DNA of 64,000 nucleotides from Ecdyonurus torrentis (GCA_949318235.1 OX439137.1:5502641-5566640), one strand, 5' to 3'; positions 1 through 12,925 are shown, counted from the stretch's first letter. Notes: a model not told the origin generated them from the letters alone. Made by a program: numbers and translations.

Positions 1-669
1 GCAATTTGTTACTGTGATAAAGCTATTTTTTATAATTTTTATTACTTTTTATTTGGGTTTTTTTCGTATCCATTCTTTATAATATATATTTTTATTTAGC
101 TTTTAAATAAAAAGCTTAAATATATAAACATTTTATTACATTTTTCATCAGTTTTATCAAACTTATTTTAATAGTGTTGTACATACGTAATTAATAAGTA
201 TAGATTATTAAAATTTGCAAGGTAATGTTAATATCTTCAAATTTTTTTTAGTATTTTTAAGTTTCTATTTATTTTAGTTTACTTGTACAGTACATATGTA
301 AATATACCTTTTTTTTTGCAAGGGTAAATATTATAAGCTTAATAATTATGAGTTTTAAGTTGCAATGTCTTTTTAATGGTATTGTACATACAATATAACA
401 ATGTAAATATACATAAAATTTTTGCGAGTGAATGTACAATTTTGTGAAGAGGCTTGTTTGAGTTGAGCCTCGTTATTGAGAGATTGACGTCAACTTTTTA
501 GACAAGAATCTGACTGAATTTTGTACCATCATTCAACCTGACTACATCTTCTCAAAACTAGGAAAGTTTGCACGTCATACTTGTCACTTATTGAGTGAGT
601 GACGTAGTATTATAATTTAACACTACTAAATAAAAATCTTTCAAGATTTTTAAATTGATATTTTTAATC
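1..669. other. AT-rich DNA without recognised features
   Basis: No gene, RNA or clear repeat is seen. The stretch is AT-rich with short T runs; the slightly less AT-rich part at about 425-610 has no open reading frame of note. Confidence 0.6.
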
Positions 670-976
670 TTAAAGACGTAGAATACCTTTAACATAAAAA
701 CTTGTCAAATATACTAAAATACCTGAAAATCAACTTTGATTTGGCTGGAGTCATTTATTTCTAATTTATTTTCAATTCACAAAATGACAGATGCGGTTTC
801 ATGACGTCACAGCTCACTGGTCCACACGCGCAGAAACAAGTGAGCTGTGACGTCATTAAATAAAGCATCTGTCATTTTGTGAATTGAAAATAAATTAGAA
901 AACAATGACTCCCCCGGCCAAATCAACGTTGATATTTATGTATGTTATAGACATATGTTGTGTTCTACGCCTTTAA
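670..976. mobile_element. MITE family B, copy 1 (TTAA-tipped palindrome)
   Basis: Two near-complementary arms of about 130 bp meet at a short GC-rich centre near 820-835, so the element can fold into one long hairpin. It begins TTAAAGACGTAGAA and ends TTCTACGCCTTTAA, the same tips as the copies at 51543 and 58115. Both arms carry a TGACGTCA palindrome. There is no coding capacity. TTAA ends suggest mobilisation by a piggyBac-like transposase, which is inference. Confidence 0.8.
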
Positions 977-1925
977 TATTTTTATAATTTATTATATACG
1001 CAAATAAAGATTTAAATTAATGGAATAGTCTGTAATTAATGACATTCACGTCGGTTGTTTGAAAAATTATCGAGAAATGAACTTCTTCTTTTTTTGTACT
1101 GATTTAGACTAATAGAAACCCAAGTATTTAATAATTGTTAGCAAATTTTTAATCCTGAGGGTTCAAGGTTATAGGCCCATAAAGATGAAAGGTAATATTC
1201 TTATATTTTTTTTCTTACTTCAATGGTGGTTATGTACAGTACATTGAAATTAATACTAGTTGATACTACAAAAATCAAGAAAATTGATTTTCATTTTTTT
1301 TTTCTTTTTTTTTTTTGCAACGTTTTAAAACAAAACAATCTCAGTGAAATAGAAATAACCTTTTTATTATTGACTCAAAACTCAAAATATATAAAATTTA
1401 AGCTGTATCATTATACTTGAAAAGTTTTAGCCTTATAGTGCATTAGTTTAAAAAAAATAGAGGTTACCCTCTTTCTTCCGCGCTGTCTGTGATTGGAAAT
1501 TGCGCTTCACCGGTAAGCCCACTTGTAAGACCCATTAAAATACTGCCAGTCAGGTGTATAACTCTCATTTCGTTGCCTACGTATTATTATTTACATAACA
1601 AAGCCAGTTTGTGCAAATGAAAGGTCTTATAAAATATAAATCTTTACATTTTATATTATGTTTGAACTTATAAAAAAATATATATGTAACATAAAACAAT
1701 ACGTAGAAATAATTGCCTGTACATGAATATAAGCTCTTGGCAGTTAAAATTTATCAAATATTCAAAAGTTTGCTTTTAATTTTTTTTATTTGTTTGTATT
1801 TAAAAGTCAAAGGATTGAAATGTTTGAAAAAAAAAATCAGAGATTTTAGTACTTTGTGTAAAACTGAGTCATAAAAATTAGATAGCCTTTTTTTACCCTC
1901 ACATCATCCCTTTGTGGTACACTTC

Positions 1926-1928
<3 letters not shown>
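977..1928. other. AT-rich DNA without recognised features
   Basis: Nothing coding is seen. A short GC-richer patch lies at about 1462-1570 but has no convincing exon signature. Confidence 0.5.

Positions 1929-1988
<60 letters not shown>
1929..1988. repeat. (GA)n microsatellite
   Basis: A pure GA dinucleotide run of about 60 bp. Confidence 0.95.
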
Positions 1989-1991
<3 letters not shown>

Positions 1992-2449
1992 CCCAATCTA
2001 GCTTAAAAACCAAAATTCATTCTCTTAACAGAGATATGCGTATACAAGAAGAAAAAAAGTCAATGTACAGATTGAAGTATAATCAAAGCATTCGGTACGT
2101 AGCGAGTACAAATAATAAATGATACATCGTATAATAATGATTTCTATTCACTTCCAGATGTAGTGGCTATCCAGATGCCATCAAACGCAGCAGTTATATT
2201 ATATTGCATTCGTTAACAAACTTATAGAAACGAATATCAGTGTTATTAAACTTATAAAACGTATGGGGAGTTTCATTTTTATTATTTAAAACTTAACAAA
2301 ATAGCATTAACATATTATTTTATTAAAATACTTTCATAGGATCAATTCTGAGTGAATTCAGTTCTTGGATGGTATATATATTTTAACAAACATAGTTTCT
2401 GCATGTAAAGTATCTGTCAGGTGCTTTTCTTTTTTATTTCCAAAAGTAC

Positions 2450-2580
2450 CGAAATGAAATCTAAATCTTGCAATACATTAGGCTTGTGGAAAAATTGTAA
2501 ATATGGCAATATTGCCATATAGATTATACAGGCCAAGATATAGAGCGGGTGCCGGTGGGTGGCATAGAATGCATTTCCAG
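2450..2580 (+). repeat. Dispersed repeat family D, copy 1
   Basis: About 130 bp match the reverse complement of 62172-62300, including GAAATCTAAATCTTGCAATA, the palindrome ATGGCAATATTGCCAT and CCAAGATATAGAG. No protein or terminal structure is evident. With only two copies its class is unknown. Confidence 0.7.
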
Positions 2581-2624
2581 CTCAATTTGTTTCATATAAA
2601 CATTATAATCTGTGCTGTATTTTA

Positions 2625-2938
2625 TATAGGATGGTTTCATTCATGTTAAAGTTGACACTATAAGTGAGTGCTAAATAACATGGGCTAGTATAGGAAAATG
2701 GCTCATTTTGCCAGCTTAAAAATACTTTACACTATTTTTGAGAGCATTGATGCTATTAACAGGTTGAATTAGTACCTCAAGTATGCAAAAAATAATAATA
2801 ACAACAACAAAAAATAGTTTTTTTTTTTAAAAGAAAATAGCCAAAAAGTACGTTTGTTCTATGCTGAGCAATGTTATTCATTACTCAAGAAGAGCATCAA
2901 AAAGCACTCAGAATGACGTCATGCGCACACACCCTATA
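2625..2938 (+). mobile_element. MITE family E, copy 1
   Basis: Tips are TATAGGATGG at the left and ACACCCTATA at the right. The interior shares blocks with four other copies (7600, 29171, 36335, 55779): GAGAGCATTGATGCT, GCTGAGCAATGTTATTC and GAATGACGTCATGCGC. It is non-coding. The short inverted tips suggest a DNA-transposon derivative; the superfamily is unknown. Confidence 0.7.
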
Positions 2939-3321
2939 AAAAAAATTACAAATCATAAATATTATGTTCTAAAGCACAACTTTTTTTACGTTGTGTTAAT
3001 TTTAATGACGTTAATGCAGTTTAATTTAAGTAATTTATACTTTCCGTGCTTACAAGTATATAATATACAGTATAATATATTATTTTTATAGTTGCATTTC
3101 ATTGTGTATGATAAACATACATGTACTTTCCTTTTACATTATTTGTACATACATGTAAATACATTTCCTGTATTTAATCATATGTACATACTTACTGGGT
3201 ACATTACACGGATAAATAAATGTTCAGTACCTACTACTAGTACTATATTACAACTACCTTACTAGAATTTAAAATAAAATTTAAATTTAATATAAGGTAA
3301 AAAAATTGAAACTAACATTGA
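2939..3321. other. AT-rich DNA without recognised features
   Basis: No feature beyond AT-rich low-complexity sequence. Confidence 0.5.
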
Positions 3322-3474
3322 TGTACAGTCTTTTTACTGAAAAAAATTATTTCTAATGACATACGAACATAACATGTATTTAAATAAAGTTTTGCGTCAA
3401 ATGAAATCTCCATCTGATTATATTGTATGGCTATAAGCCAATGAAAATCAATTTTTTAGTAAAAAGACTGTACA
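3322..3474. mobile_element. Small TA-flanked MITE
   Basis: Inverted termini of about 28 bp (CAGTCTTTTTACTGAAAA and its complement) are flanked by TA on both sides, inside the palindromic context TGTACAGTC ... GACTGTACA. At about 150 bp with a TA target, it looks like a Tc1/mariner-type MITE. This is the only copy seen here. Confidence 0.7.
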
Positions 3475-3557
3475 GCTCAAGCAATCATTGTACGTTTTTC
3501 CATATTTTTTTTAAACATGCAATAATATACAGTATACAATAATTATCCTATCACATG

Positions 3558-3564
<7 letters not shown>

Positions 3565-3596
<32 letters not shown>

Positions 3597-4001
3597 GATC
3601 ATACACAAGGTGTCCAGTCAACCTTGGTTGCAAATTGTTCTTGTGTTATCTAGGGCTCTTATATTTACCTAGTCTACAGCAAGTTTGGTTATAGGTGATG
3701 ATGAATGGATAGGCAGGAAATATGAGTGAAATGGTGAACCGTCCCGAGATTCTCTCTATTGCGTGATGTAGGCTCACTACTGCCTACATCAGGACGATCG
3801 GAGACATGCATACACACAGGCATACACACCTCTCCTACCGATGACTCATGACACAATAGCACACGCATCAACCTCATATGCAAAGATCACAAGTGCACTC
3901 CGCCAGCATACACGGCCTTGTAAAAGCCGCACAGCCTGGGAGTCGAACCAGTGACCCTTCGCACACGAAGCAGACACGCTACCACTGCGCCACGGCCACG
4001 G
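3565..4001 (-). mobile_element. tRNA-derived SINE (first type)
   Basis: Read on the minus strand, the element starts with a tRNA-like head at 4001-3929. The head has an A box like TGGCGCAGTGGT (3981-3992) and a B box GGTTCGACTCC (3939-3949), the internal RNA polymerase III promoter. A unique body of about 330 bp follows, then a 30-nt poly(A) tail (T run at 3565-3594). The anticodon arm is poorly formed, so this is not a functional tRNA. The head end abuts the I-family repeat starting at 4002, which suggests insertion into or beside it. Confidence 0.8.
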
Positions 4002-4115
4002 ATTATTACGTAAATTATGCTGCAATTATGTCATTATAGCATAAATATGTTACAATTTTAGAAGAGCATAAATAATTATTTATGCTGTACATCAAAATAT
4101 AATATACATCCATTT

Positions 4116-4147
<32 letters not shown>

Positions 4148-4231
4148 AGGTAATATAGCAAAAATTATGTGGTATAATGAACAATATTACTGAAAATAAC
4201 ATAGCATAATTATTACGTATTTATTTGTGTC
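4002..4231. mobile_element. MITE family I, copy 1
   Basis: The left tip is ATTATTACGTAAATTATGC and the right tip is GCATAATTATTACGTATTTA, with many GCATAAAT-type motifs between them. A long T run (4122-4147) interrupts the middle. Similar tips occur at 20886, 24478 and 29756. It is non-coding. Confidence 0.65.
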
Positions 4232-4671
4232 CATGTCATGATCGAAAAATTTGTATTTTATAGACAAACTAACAACTATACTAATAAACTATACGATGTA
4301 GAGAGAGAGAGAGAGAGAGAACTAAAATAACATGTACTCTACATTAACATAAAAAACATTACCCGAGTTGCTTCAAATTAAATTTAACTGTCTCATATAT
4401 TATAGTAAAACTTACCACAGTTGTAAAACTCTGTAGTAGAGAATATAGTTTAGTATATATATATATATATATATTTGTTTATAAATTGTGGTAAACTAAT
4501 ACTGTAAGCTACAGGTACCTTGCAAATCCCAATGCTCCACCACTATATCTTTATGAAGTTAAATTCATTGCCCAGCGTGAATGAAATTAAACATTTCTAT
4601 ATTCATTAAGAAGGGTAACCAAACTCAATATTATTCCCTATTTTTTCTAACTTATTGAGATCTCAAAAGAA
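4232..4671. other. AT-rich DNA with short microsatellites
   Basis: Contains (GA)n at about 4301-4320 and (TA)n at about 4455-4474. Nothing else is recognised. Confidence 0.5.
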
Positions 4672-5190
4672 ATTCAAAATTCAAAATTCAAAATTCAAAA
4701 TTCTTTTATTCATTTCTTTCTCCTACAATCAGTATACAAAAACAATGCATCTGCCAAGGTTAAACATCTACAAAAAAATATAGACACTGAGAAATGATAG
4801 TCAAACTTACATGCTAACGCATTTTAAAAAATGCCACTTTTTTACACAATAAATAATATTGTTATTAAAATTATTTATGAATATCACATATCTTTAGTCA
4901 AGATGTTTACAATAAGATTATTGATGGATTAAGATAGTAGGTGACTGGCTGAAACTGAATGGTCGGGAAATATAATATTAACATGAAGTAAAGATGAAAT
5001 GTTTACATATAATTAAAAAAGAATATAAATAATGATATATAATAATAAGAAGAAATGATAAATAATAAAATAATAAATAATGATAATAATTATGATCATT
5101 GTAAGCCCTCTTACTGGAAAGGATTTGTCCTGGCCTACCCCGAAAGGGATTATGGCGTCATGAAACTTACTTACTTTACTTATATAAAAG
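4672..5190 (-). mobile_element. LINE-like 3' end (family M), minus strand
   Basis: On the minus strand the segment ends in a TTGAATTT-type tandem tail (4672-4699), preceded by a conserved block that recurs at 8727-8765 and 9008-9030. The less AT-rich part at about 5100-5170 fits an untranslated 3' region. Short tandem tails are typical of several non-LTR retrotransposon clades. No reverse transcriptase sequence is present, so the class is inferred. Confidence 0.5.
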
Positions 5191-5980
5191 TGAAATTATT
5201 TTGGGAAAAAAAAAAATGTTTCTATAACCATACTTTAGGCAAATAATATTTTGCATTATTGCAATAATATTTAATTATCTGTTTTCTCAGTGTAGTTGCA
5301 TTTTCTCGTGATGATATAAACGTCATTTTATTGTCTTGACAGTGACAATGTAGTAAAACTAACTTTAGAACTATTATCTGATTAAATAATACTAACATTA
5401 CATCCCTAGTGAAATGTAAGTAAGTTCTCTTTTAGCACAATATTTAATTGAGATATTTGCATTTTTAACTTTCAAGTTTTAATAATTAAAAATGTAGAAT
5501 ATCAAACTAGAAATGAGAATAATTAGAGATATTTATTAACTAACAACGTCAATTTTTAAGCAAAAAAAAAAAAAAAAGAAAAAAAGAAAAAGAAAAAGAA
5601 AAAGAAAGAAAGAAAGAATGAAAAAAAGAAAGAAAGAAGAAGTGTAATTTTACTCAAAAGGTTGTACTATATCAGTAATTCTTTGCTACTACGATTTTTG
5701 CATTTATTTATGTTATTATTTACAAATAGTTAGACAGATGGAGTTATAATATTATCTTATTATTTTTCCTGGTATACTATTATTATATTATATATAGCAT
5801 AAATTATGCTATTATGAATGAATGTTGCGGCATTGAGCTAGAATAATATTATATTAAGTATTATATTTTTGACAATGCTTATATAGCACACAAAAAGTCA
5901 GTTTTTTCAATCTTTGCAATTTTCGTCAAATCATCGCAGTGTCTAGCCTGTAAAGAACATTTCTAAAATAACTACAATGC

Positions 5981-6011
<31 letters not shown>

Positions 6012-6588
6012 ACAGTTTTGCTGGTAAATGATTTCACAGTTCCATGTTGTTAAATAACTTGAACAGACACAGAGAGAGATAGAGAATTTATACAAAGTTT
6101 AGGTGTAACCCTCGGGATGTTTATTGCAAAACTCACAACGTGTTTTATCACCAAAAACTTTGCGTAATGAACATCAAAAACTTTTCAAGTTTTATACAAA
6201 TTTGTCAAATACATACATTTCAAAATGTCAAATACATAGATTTTATTTTGTCTCAATGTTTTTTTTATTTACGTAATATTTTCTGATATAAAAAAATTAA
6301 AATAATCTTTCTGGTTTTAAGGGTATAGGGAAAAAAACATTACCTTTTGAATTTTTCAAATTAATTGGATGTAAAAGTAAAAGCTAACTTCAGTTACTTC
6401 TCAAACATTAGAAAAAAACTCATATTCAGTCCCCGCTAATAAGAAGACGATCATTTTATTAAACTTAGTATAGAATCTGTTTATAAAATAATAACTGCTG
6501 CACAAGTACAAAAATAATTGCGTGATGGGTAGCTTAATTTCAGTAAAATTTATGCATCATTGCGGAAGGTTACAAAAATTAGTGGGTA
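5191..6588. other. AT-rich DNA, A-rich microsatellites
   Basis: An A-rich/GAAA microsatellite lies at about 5562-5640, I-family-like fragments at about 5785-5870, and a 27-nt A run near 5981-6007. No exon is recognised. Confidence 0.5.
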
Positions 6589-6852
6589 TTTATTTCATAT
6601 TCTAAAAGAGAACATTGTACTGAATTGATTGGTATACGAATTTCTACTTTTTTAGTTCATTAAATATTTTTAATTAATTTTCAAAAGTTGCAAGTGGTAC
6701 ATGTTTCCTCTTACAACATGCATAACGTTTCACCCATGACGTCATTTTTTAATTTTTCAATTTTTAATTAAAATTTTTAATGAATCCAAAAATTAGAAAT
6801 TGGCATATCGTTCAATTTAGGAGAATGTCTTCTTTTAGAATATGAAATAAAA
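6589..6852. mobile_element. MITE family L, copy 1
   Basis: The left end (TTTCATATTCTAAAAGAG) is repeated inverted at the right end (TTTTAGAATATGAAATAAAA). The interior carries CCATGACGTCATTTTTTAAT. A second copy in the same orientation lies at 49452-49693, and a solo left tip at 9064-9090. It is non-coding. Confidence 0.7.
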
Positions 6853-7599
6853 TTACCTTCTAGCAAAAATGTTTAGACTTCCTGATTATGTATAATTAAA
6901 CAAGAAGTTATGCCGCAAATAATTTTTGAGATTCTAAAATTGCAAAAATACAGAAGACATAAACGTATGCCGTTTTTTTTTTTTTTTTTTTTTTTTTTTT
7001 GACCATGGAAATTTATTAATGCATAAATATCATTAATATAAAAGTATCACAAAAAATTTAATAAATGCTTTATAAATTAAATTATTCTTTATTGGGCAAT
7101 TGGACAGTAAATTACATAAAGAATTAAAAAAATATATACTCAAATGATAAAGATGACGAGTTGTTGCCTATACGCAAGTGATATATCCTACCAAAATCAT
7201 GTTATTATGTAATAAATCAGGAAGGAAATCGTGATATTTAGCTATTGAATAGTAAGGGTTATTTTCAAATTTCAATATTTAAAAAATTGCAAATAATAAT
7301 AATAAAAACAACAACGTTATAATGTAAAATAACTTTCCAAATTTTCTCAATTACATGAATTTTAGTCACAATCTCTTAATTAAACACGTCATAAACACCA
7401 CAAATATTTAGTTATTATTAATTCTGTACATGTTGACAATTCTTGCTCAAAATGACACTCGCAGCACGAAATAATATTACGTATACTATACATAAGGTTA
7501 ATTGAGAATTATTGATTGACATATTATTAATTATAAACATGGAAAATCACTTGAAATCTCTTATTAAGTAGGTTAAGTGGATATTATAATATAATAATA
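6853..7599. other. AT-rich DNA without recognised features
   Basis: A T run lies at about 6970-7000. No gene or clear repeat is seen. Confidence 0.5.
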
Positions 7600-7848
7600 A
7601 TAATAATGGCATGGGAAAATAACTCATTTTGCCAGTTTAAAAACACTACGCAATATTTTTGAGAGCATTGATGCTATAAATATGTTGAATTAGTATCTCA
7701 AGTATGTGAGAAAGATAACAAAAAATTAACAGATTTTTCATAAAGAAAATTGCCAAATGAAGTTTTTCCTATGCTCAGCAATGTTATTCCCTACTTCAGT
7801 ATGGTCTCCAAGCGCATTAAATATGACGTCATCCGCATACACACTATA
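7600..7848 (+). mobile_element. MITE family E, copy 2 (left end missing)
   Basis: Matches family E from the CTCATTTTGCCAG block through GAGAGCATTGATGCTAT and ATGACGTCATCCGCATACAC to the right tip. The left part present in the copy at 2625 is absent. Confidence 0.7.
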
Positions 7849-8174
7849 TTGAGAGTACGGTGACTAAAAAACTTCAGTTGTGCAGAAATAGGTGCAATAA
7901 CTGAACATTCAGTCCCCACAACTAAAAATATAAAAGGAAGATATTAACATTGAAAATTTTTTATATGTGTGTGGCCACGTTTTTATATTAAAAATTTTAG
8001 AACTTAAAATGAAAAAAATAATAATAATAATAATTTGAGAGTTAAAAAAAATGTAGTGGATATTCTACAATAATATATTATTATTTTGTTTCTATCTTTA
8101 AATAATTAAGCTTTGTTAATTTATAATTCTGTCTCCCTGAAAAATAACAAAAAGTAGCTCGGATGAGGTATCTT

Positions 8175-8211
<37 letters not shown>

Positions 8212-8726
8212 GCCTAGATTTTTATAGGTAAAAGTGTTGGTTGAGCTTGCAAAACTCATACGTCCTTTATCTGCGCCTCACTGTACACTGTAAGTTTGCG
8301 TAATATTTTATTTCTACTTGTAGCTTAAGGCAATACGATGAGAAGTTCTATTTTTTATATATAATACAAATAAATAGTAGATTGTAGAGCAAAAAGTCTA
8401 CTTTTATGAAACCTGCAGGCGTTGCTACCATTTTTATCTAAAAATCTAGTCTTTATATAATAACTAAAATCAAGTATTAAAATAGTCGTATTACATTAAA
8501 CATAAACTATAAAGGACAAAGTCTCTCTTTACATAAAAGTTGTTAACCACAGAAAGAGACTATACCAAAGAAATTGAGTAAATATTCCTCGGGGGGAAAA
8601 GTAGCCCTTCGACCATCGTCTATCTGAGAGTGAAATATATATACCCGTATAGACAACAGAGAATTGATAGAGATAAAGTACTATGTACAGTATACACTTA
8701 AAAAACATTTTCGTATAGACAATGAA
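7849..8726. other. AT-rich DNA with (GA)n
   Basis: A short GA microsatellite lies at about 8178-8208. No exon or repeat copy is recognised. Confidence 0.5.
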
Positions 8727-9030
8727 AGTTCAAAATAGGTTTATTCGTTTCTTTCTCCTAGAATCAAGGTCCATATGTACTGTATAAGAGGTTATAGAAA
8801 CTCCGGAAATAGTTTTGGCCAAAGTCACGCAGCTTAAAGGAATTCACCAAAGACGTCATATCACCACATGTAACTTTGTTCACCTTATCAGTGACGTAAC
8901 TGGTGAACGGCATCGTATTGGCTTAGAATCAAGTACAATCCATCGCAAAATGAAATCGAATGCGCGAGTTTTGTGCTGCGCTCAACCTCTTTATTATATG
9001 GACCTTGTCCTAGAATCAAATACAAGAAAA
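8727..9030 (-). mobile_element. LINE-like tail family M, copy 2, split by a family K insertion
   Basis: The flanks 8727-8764 and 9008-9030 together resemble family M at 4685-4745 (shared core TTTCTTTCTCCTA). The element at 8765-9007 interrupts this repeat and duplicates TCCTAGAAT. Confidence 0.55.
8765..9007 (+). mobile_element. MITE family K, copy 1, with 9-bp target duplication
   Basis: The termini CAAGGTCCAT and ATGGACCTTG are perfect inverted repeats. The element is flanked on both sides by TCCTAGAAT (8756-8764 and 9008-9016), a perfect 9-bp target duplication. Another copy lies inverted at 14327-14558. A 9-bp duplication points to a Mutator-like (MULE) origin, as inference. A 72-codon open frame inside is not conserved in the second copy and is not considered a gene. 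Confidence 0.85.
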
Positions 9031-9063
9031 TAGAGAAGACAAAACAAATTTAGGACATATCAC

Positions 9064-9090
9064 ATTTTTTATTTCATATTCTAAAAGATA
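9064..9090. repeat. Solo terminal sequence of family L
   Basis: About 26 bp (TTTCATATTCTAAAAGA) match the tip of the elements at 6589 and 49452. It lies directly beside the family H copy at 9097. Confidence 0.5.
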
Positions 9091-9096
9091 CAAATC

Positions 9097-9280
9097 GATC
9101 TTGTTGCAAAAAAAGGTCTATCTCGTATTTCGTCAGGGGAAGCAAAAGGCCTATCTCGTTTTTTGCCAGTGGAAGCAAAAGGTCTATCTCGTTCCCGAAC
9201 GTTATGGAGATGGCGCTCGAGATAAACCTTTTGCTTCCCCTGACAAAATACGAGATAGACCTTTTTTTCGAAGGAAGATC
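9097..9280. mobile_element. MITE family H, short copy
   Basis: The left arm has tandem units of GTCTATCTCGT plus a TTTTGTCAG-like spacer and GCAAAAG. The right arm has the complement. The outer tips are GATCTTGTTGC at the left and GAAGGAAGATC at the right. The centre (CGAACGTTATGGAGATGGCG) also occurs in the longer copy at 17717-18279, so this is an internally deleted relative. Overlapping short open frames on both strands are products of the repeats. Confidence 0.8.
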
Positions 9281-9479
9281 GAAATATAAAAATTGGACCC
9301 AAAAACGCCCTTGAGTTTAAGCATTTTTTAAAGCTATTTTGAGCATTCTAGAGTAATCTAATAAATGAATTATAAATATCTAAATAAATTAATAATTGAA
9401 AAGAAAAAAAAAAAGGAAAAGAAAAAAAAAAAGGAACTGGTATAATTAAATTGGTATAAAAAAAATAATATAAAAAAAG

Positions 9480-10127
9480 TTACAAGGGATTAAATTGAGG
9501 ATCATGTATTATCATTGTAAAAACGCTGGCCGCGTGTCTGGATGGTTGGGGGGGTGGTTCTGTGAGCAGCGCGGATGTTGGGTATGCGCCTTTTTCGGCC
9601 GGCGCGGGTGGTGGGTGGGCTGTGTAATGCACGATGTCCACCACTCGTGGCGGCCGGGGAGGATGCTTATTTGGCGTCCGTGCTGTTCATAGGGAGTGCT
9701 CCTTTTCCATCTGGATATGCGGCCGGTAATGTGTATAACATCTAGTATTTTCCTTTTGTTTTCTCTTATTGTTATTGTTATTATTTTTTTTTCTTTTTTT
9801 CTTTTCCTAGTTTTATTTTTTATTGTCAGATGTTTATTTTTATATCTGGCTTACAAATATTTATGTAAAATAATTATCTTCTAACTTAAGCAAAAAAAAA
9901 AAAAAAAAAAAAAAAGTTATTATGTTTTAAAGAAATGTTTGTTATAAATTTTTTTTTTGATTTATAGGTATTAAATTGTATAAATTAAATCTTATTCTTA
10001 CCTGTTTTTTTTTGCTTTTGTAATTATCTCATGTAATGTTGTGGTCAAGGTTTTGTAAAATAGGGCTGTTAAGCCCTCACAACGCCTTAATAAAGTTACT
10101 TATTATTATTATTATTATTATTATTAA
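9480..10127 (+). mobile_element. LINE-like 3' end with (ATT)n tail (family N, copy 1)
   Basis: The segment ends with AAGCCCTCACAACGCCTTAA, then AATAAAGTTACTT and an (ATT)n tail at about 10099-10127. The last 130 bp match the reverse complement of 40519-40650. An unusually GC-rich block at 9520-9740 may be 3' untranslated sequence of the element or unrelated host DNA; its 65-codon open frame resembles nothing I know. No reverse transcriptase remains. Confidence 0.6.
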
Positions 10128-11389
10128 GTAGGGAATCTGTAACAGGAAGAAATGTTTTTTAAAAAATATGCATACTTTTGGTCTTCTGAGAGCCACACAA
10201 AAACGTGGTTATAATTTACGACACTGAAATAATTTTTCAAAAAGTCTGGGAATGAAAAGTATAGACTTTATAATGCGTTCTCTCGGTACCTGACTATAAA
10301 ATGATAATAATAGTTCTTTATTAGGTTTAAAATGTGAGTGTATGTATACATAAAAAAAAAATGAAGAAAAAAAAAAAAAAAAAAGACAACAAGACAAAAA
10401 CAAGTAAGTAACCCAATGGGTGATGAGAAAAAAGCAAAATGCCTACACAATAAATGATTCGTCAATATATAACATAAAAATATATGGAAATATATTTCAC
10501 ACGCTGAGTGAGAATGTATGAAGTGTACTATGCCAAAAAAATACTTTTTTTTTTTCGTTGAAAATATGTCAACATTATTTAAATACAATCCAATGATAAA
10601 TTAATAATAATTAATTACTATATCTTGTAGAAATGTAATGTGTACAAAAAAATATGCTTACAATTAGCATAACGCATGACGAATGACGAAGAAGCTTCAT
10701 TTTTGTATTCCTTTTTCATTGATGTAATTTTTTGGAAGAACAGAAATATCTTTAAATTTCTTTTGTTTTATAAGTTTTAAGGTGGCGAGAATTGCTTCTT
10801 TATTCATTCGTTTTGTTTATTGCTTTTAAGTTTATTTACTCTTATTCAAAATTCAAATTTATGGACTCAAATAAAAAAATATATACTGCAAAACATAAAC
10901 CCAAAAAGAAAAGAAATAATAAAGAATCGTATAAAAATATAACATCAAATTGCAAAATATATAAAAGTTTCAAATTTTATTGATTGATATATACTTTTTA
11001 TTTTGTGTTGTTGTATTCAAAAATGATAGCAATTCTTACGATGTTTTGACTATATTGCAAATATGTTAAACATCGTTCACAATTTTTATTGACTTGAAGA
11101 GTAAGAAAAACCTCTTCTTTATCGTATGTCAAACCCATCAAGCTGTCGCACATTTTATTGAGGTTCTGACATGATGTGTTTTTTTTTTTGTATCATTTTT
11201 ACAGCTTTTTCTTTCAATATACATTTTAAGAAATTTACTTGCAAAAGTTATACTAAATACGTTAAACGTAATTTTGAACTTTAATTTAAAACAAATCATT
11301 AAAGCCCTTGTCAACTTACTTTTTTATGATTTAGAATACTAGATTGATAATTACCATACGTTATTATCCATGAATTAGACATCAACACG
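10128..11389. other. AT-rich DNA without recognised features
   Basis: A and T runs only. Open frames up to 106 codons here are low-complexity (Phe, Tyr, Lys and Ile rich) and unsupported. Confidence 0.5.
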
Positions 11390-11571
11390 TTGATTTTGTA
11401 TTTTTGACGTCAGAAACATACTAAAATTAGTAAAAAAAATGTTGTGCGGTTTGTATAAATCAAATTTTCTTATCACTGCTACAGGTTTGGAGACAAACTA
11501 ATGTTATTTATGAAAGTCCCATCAAGTGTTTTATGCTAATGCTTGTGTTTTCTTCTGGTCTATTCCTTTAA
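11390..11571 (+). mobile_element. MITE family A, copy 1 (left half missing)
   Basis: Covers the right half of family A: TTGACGTCAGAAACATAC, TTGTGCGG, TTTGGAGACAAACTAATG and the right tip TCTGGTCTATTCCTTTAA. Confidence 0.8.
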
Positions 11572-11613
11572 ATTGTACTATACTACATCCTAAATTGTAA
11601 CTGATAATACGTT

Positions 11614-11810
<197 letters not shown>

Positions 11811-12063
11811 GTTTCTAAAAGGAGAGGTCAGCAGCATGTATACGGCAACAGTTTTTTTCACTCCCCTATGAGCTTTCTTTCTTTCTTTCTTTTTCTTTTT
11901 TCTTTTTCTTTTTTTTTTTTTTTTTGCGTACGTAAAAAAGAACCACGCCTTCTCTCAAGGGAAAAAAACAAAATCCTTTTTTAAGCCTCAAGCAAATACA
12001 ATCAAAGTCCCAGAACATTTAGTATTAGCAACGTATGAGGTCAATCAGCTTGTAAAAGCCAAT

Positions 12064-12197
<134 letters not shown>

Positions 12198-12380
12198 ATT
12201 GTCAGTTTATGTCATCAGAAAGTAAATTTAATTTTTATAAAAATAATACTAAATTATTAAATTTGATTTGACTTAAAACTTTTTGTTTTAATACAGCTTA
12301 ATGAAGTTTAATGATTAACAGCGTAAATTACCCTTGATGAAAAAACGTCAACTTTTCTTTAGTCTTGTTTTTTGTATTTA

Positions 12381-12486
<106 letters not shown>

Positions 12487-12925
12487 GAACAAAGACAAAG
12501 AAGAAGAAAACGAGAAAATAAAATAAAAAAGCTGAGTGTCACCAAAATTGTGCCACTACTGGGTACAGTTCTGGTTACGAAAGTAAATTCACTAAAATTT
12601 TCTTTGAAAAGAAAAATAATAATAATAATATAAGAAAAAAATTAAACATATTGAAAAGCTTATCTTTGACATTTAAAGTTCAGATGCTTTTACTTTTACT
12701 TGAAATTCAATGGTAATAAAAATACACAAAAAAAAAACAAAAAAAAAAACAAGAACTATGACTATCGGATAAGAGAGAAAAATTAATATAATCAACACAA
12801 AACTTTATGTGGGTAAATTTGGAAAAAAAAATCCTTAAGTTCAACTTTTTAATGACAACCCTTAATATATTAATTTCTATTGTGTATAATCTTTTTAATA
12901 TATTATGAGTTGTCTAGGTCTAACA

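Noticed and set aside
3929..4001. Functional tRNA gene on the minus strand
   Set aside because: Only the A and B boxes are well preserved. The anticodon and acceptor stems are poor, and a SINE body with poly(A) follows.
8815..9033. 72-codon open frame with balanced composition
   Set aside because: Lies within the family K MITE and runs out of it; the second copy does not preserve the frame.
9081..9302. Overlapping open frames on both strands
   Set aside because: Caused by the tandem units of family H, which lack stops in several frames.
9495..9692. Trp/Gly/Cys-rich 65-codon open frame
   Set aside because: Probably GC-rich untranslated DNA upstream of a LINE tail; no known motif and no splice support.
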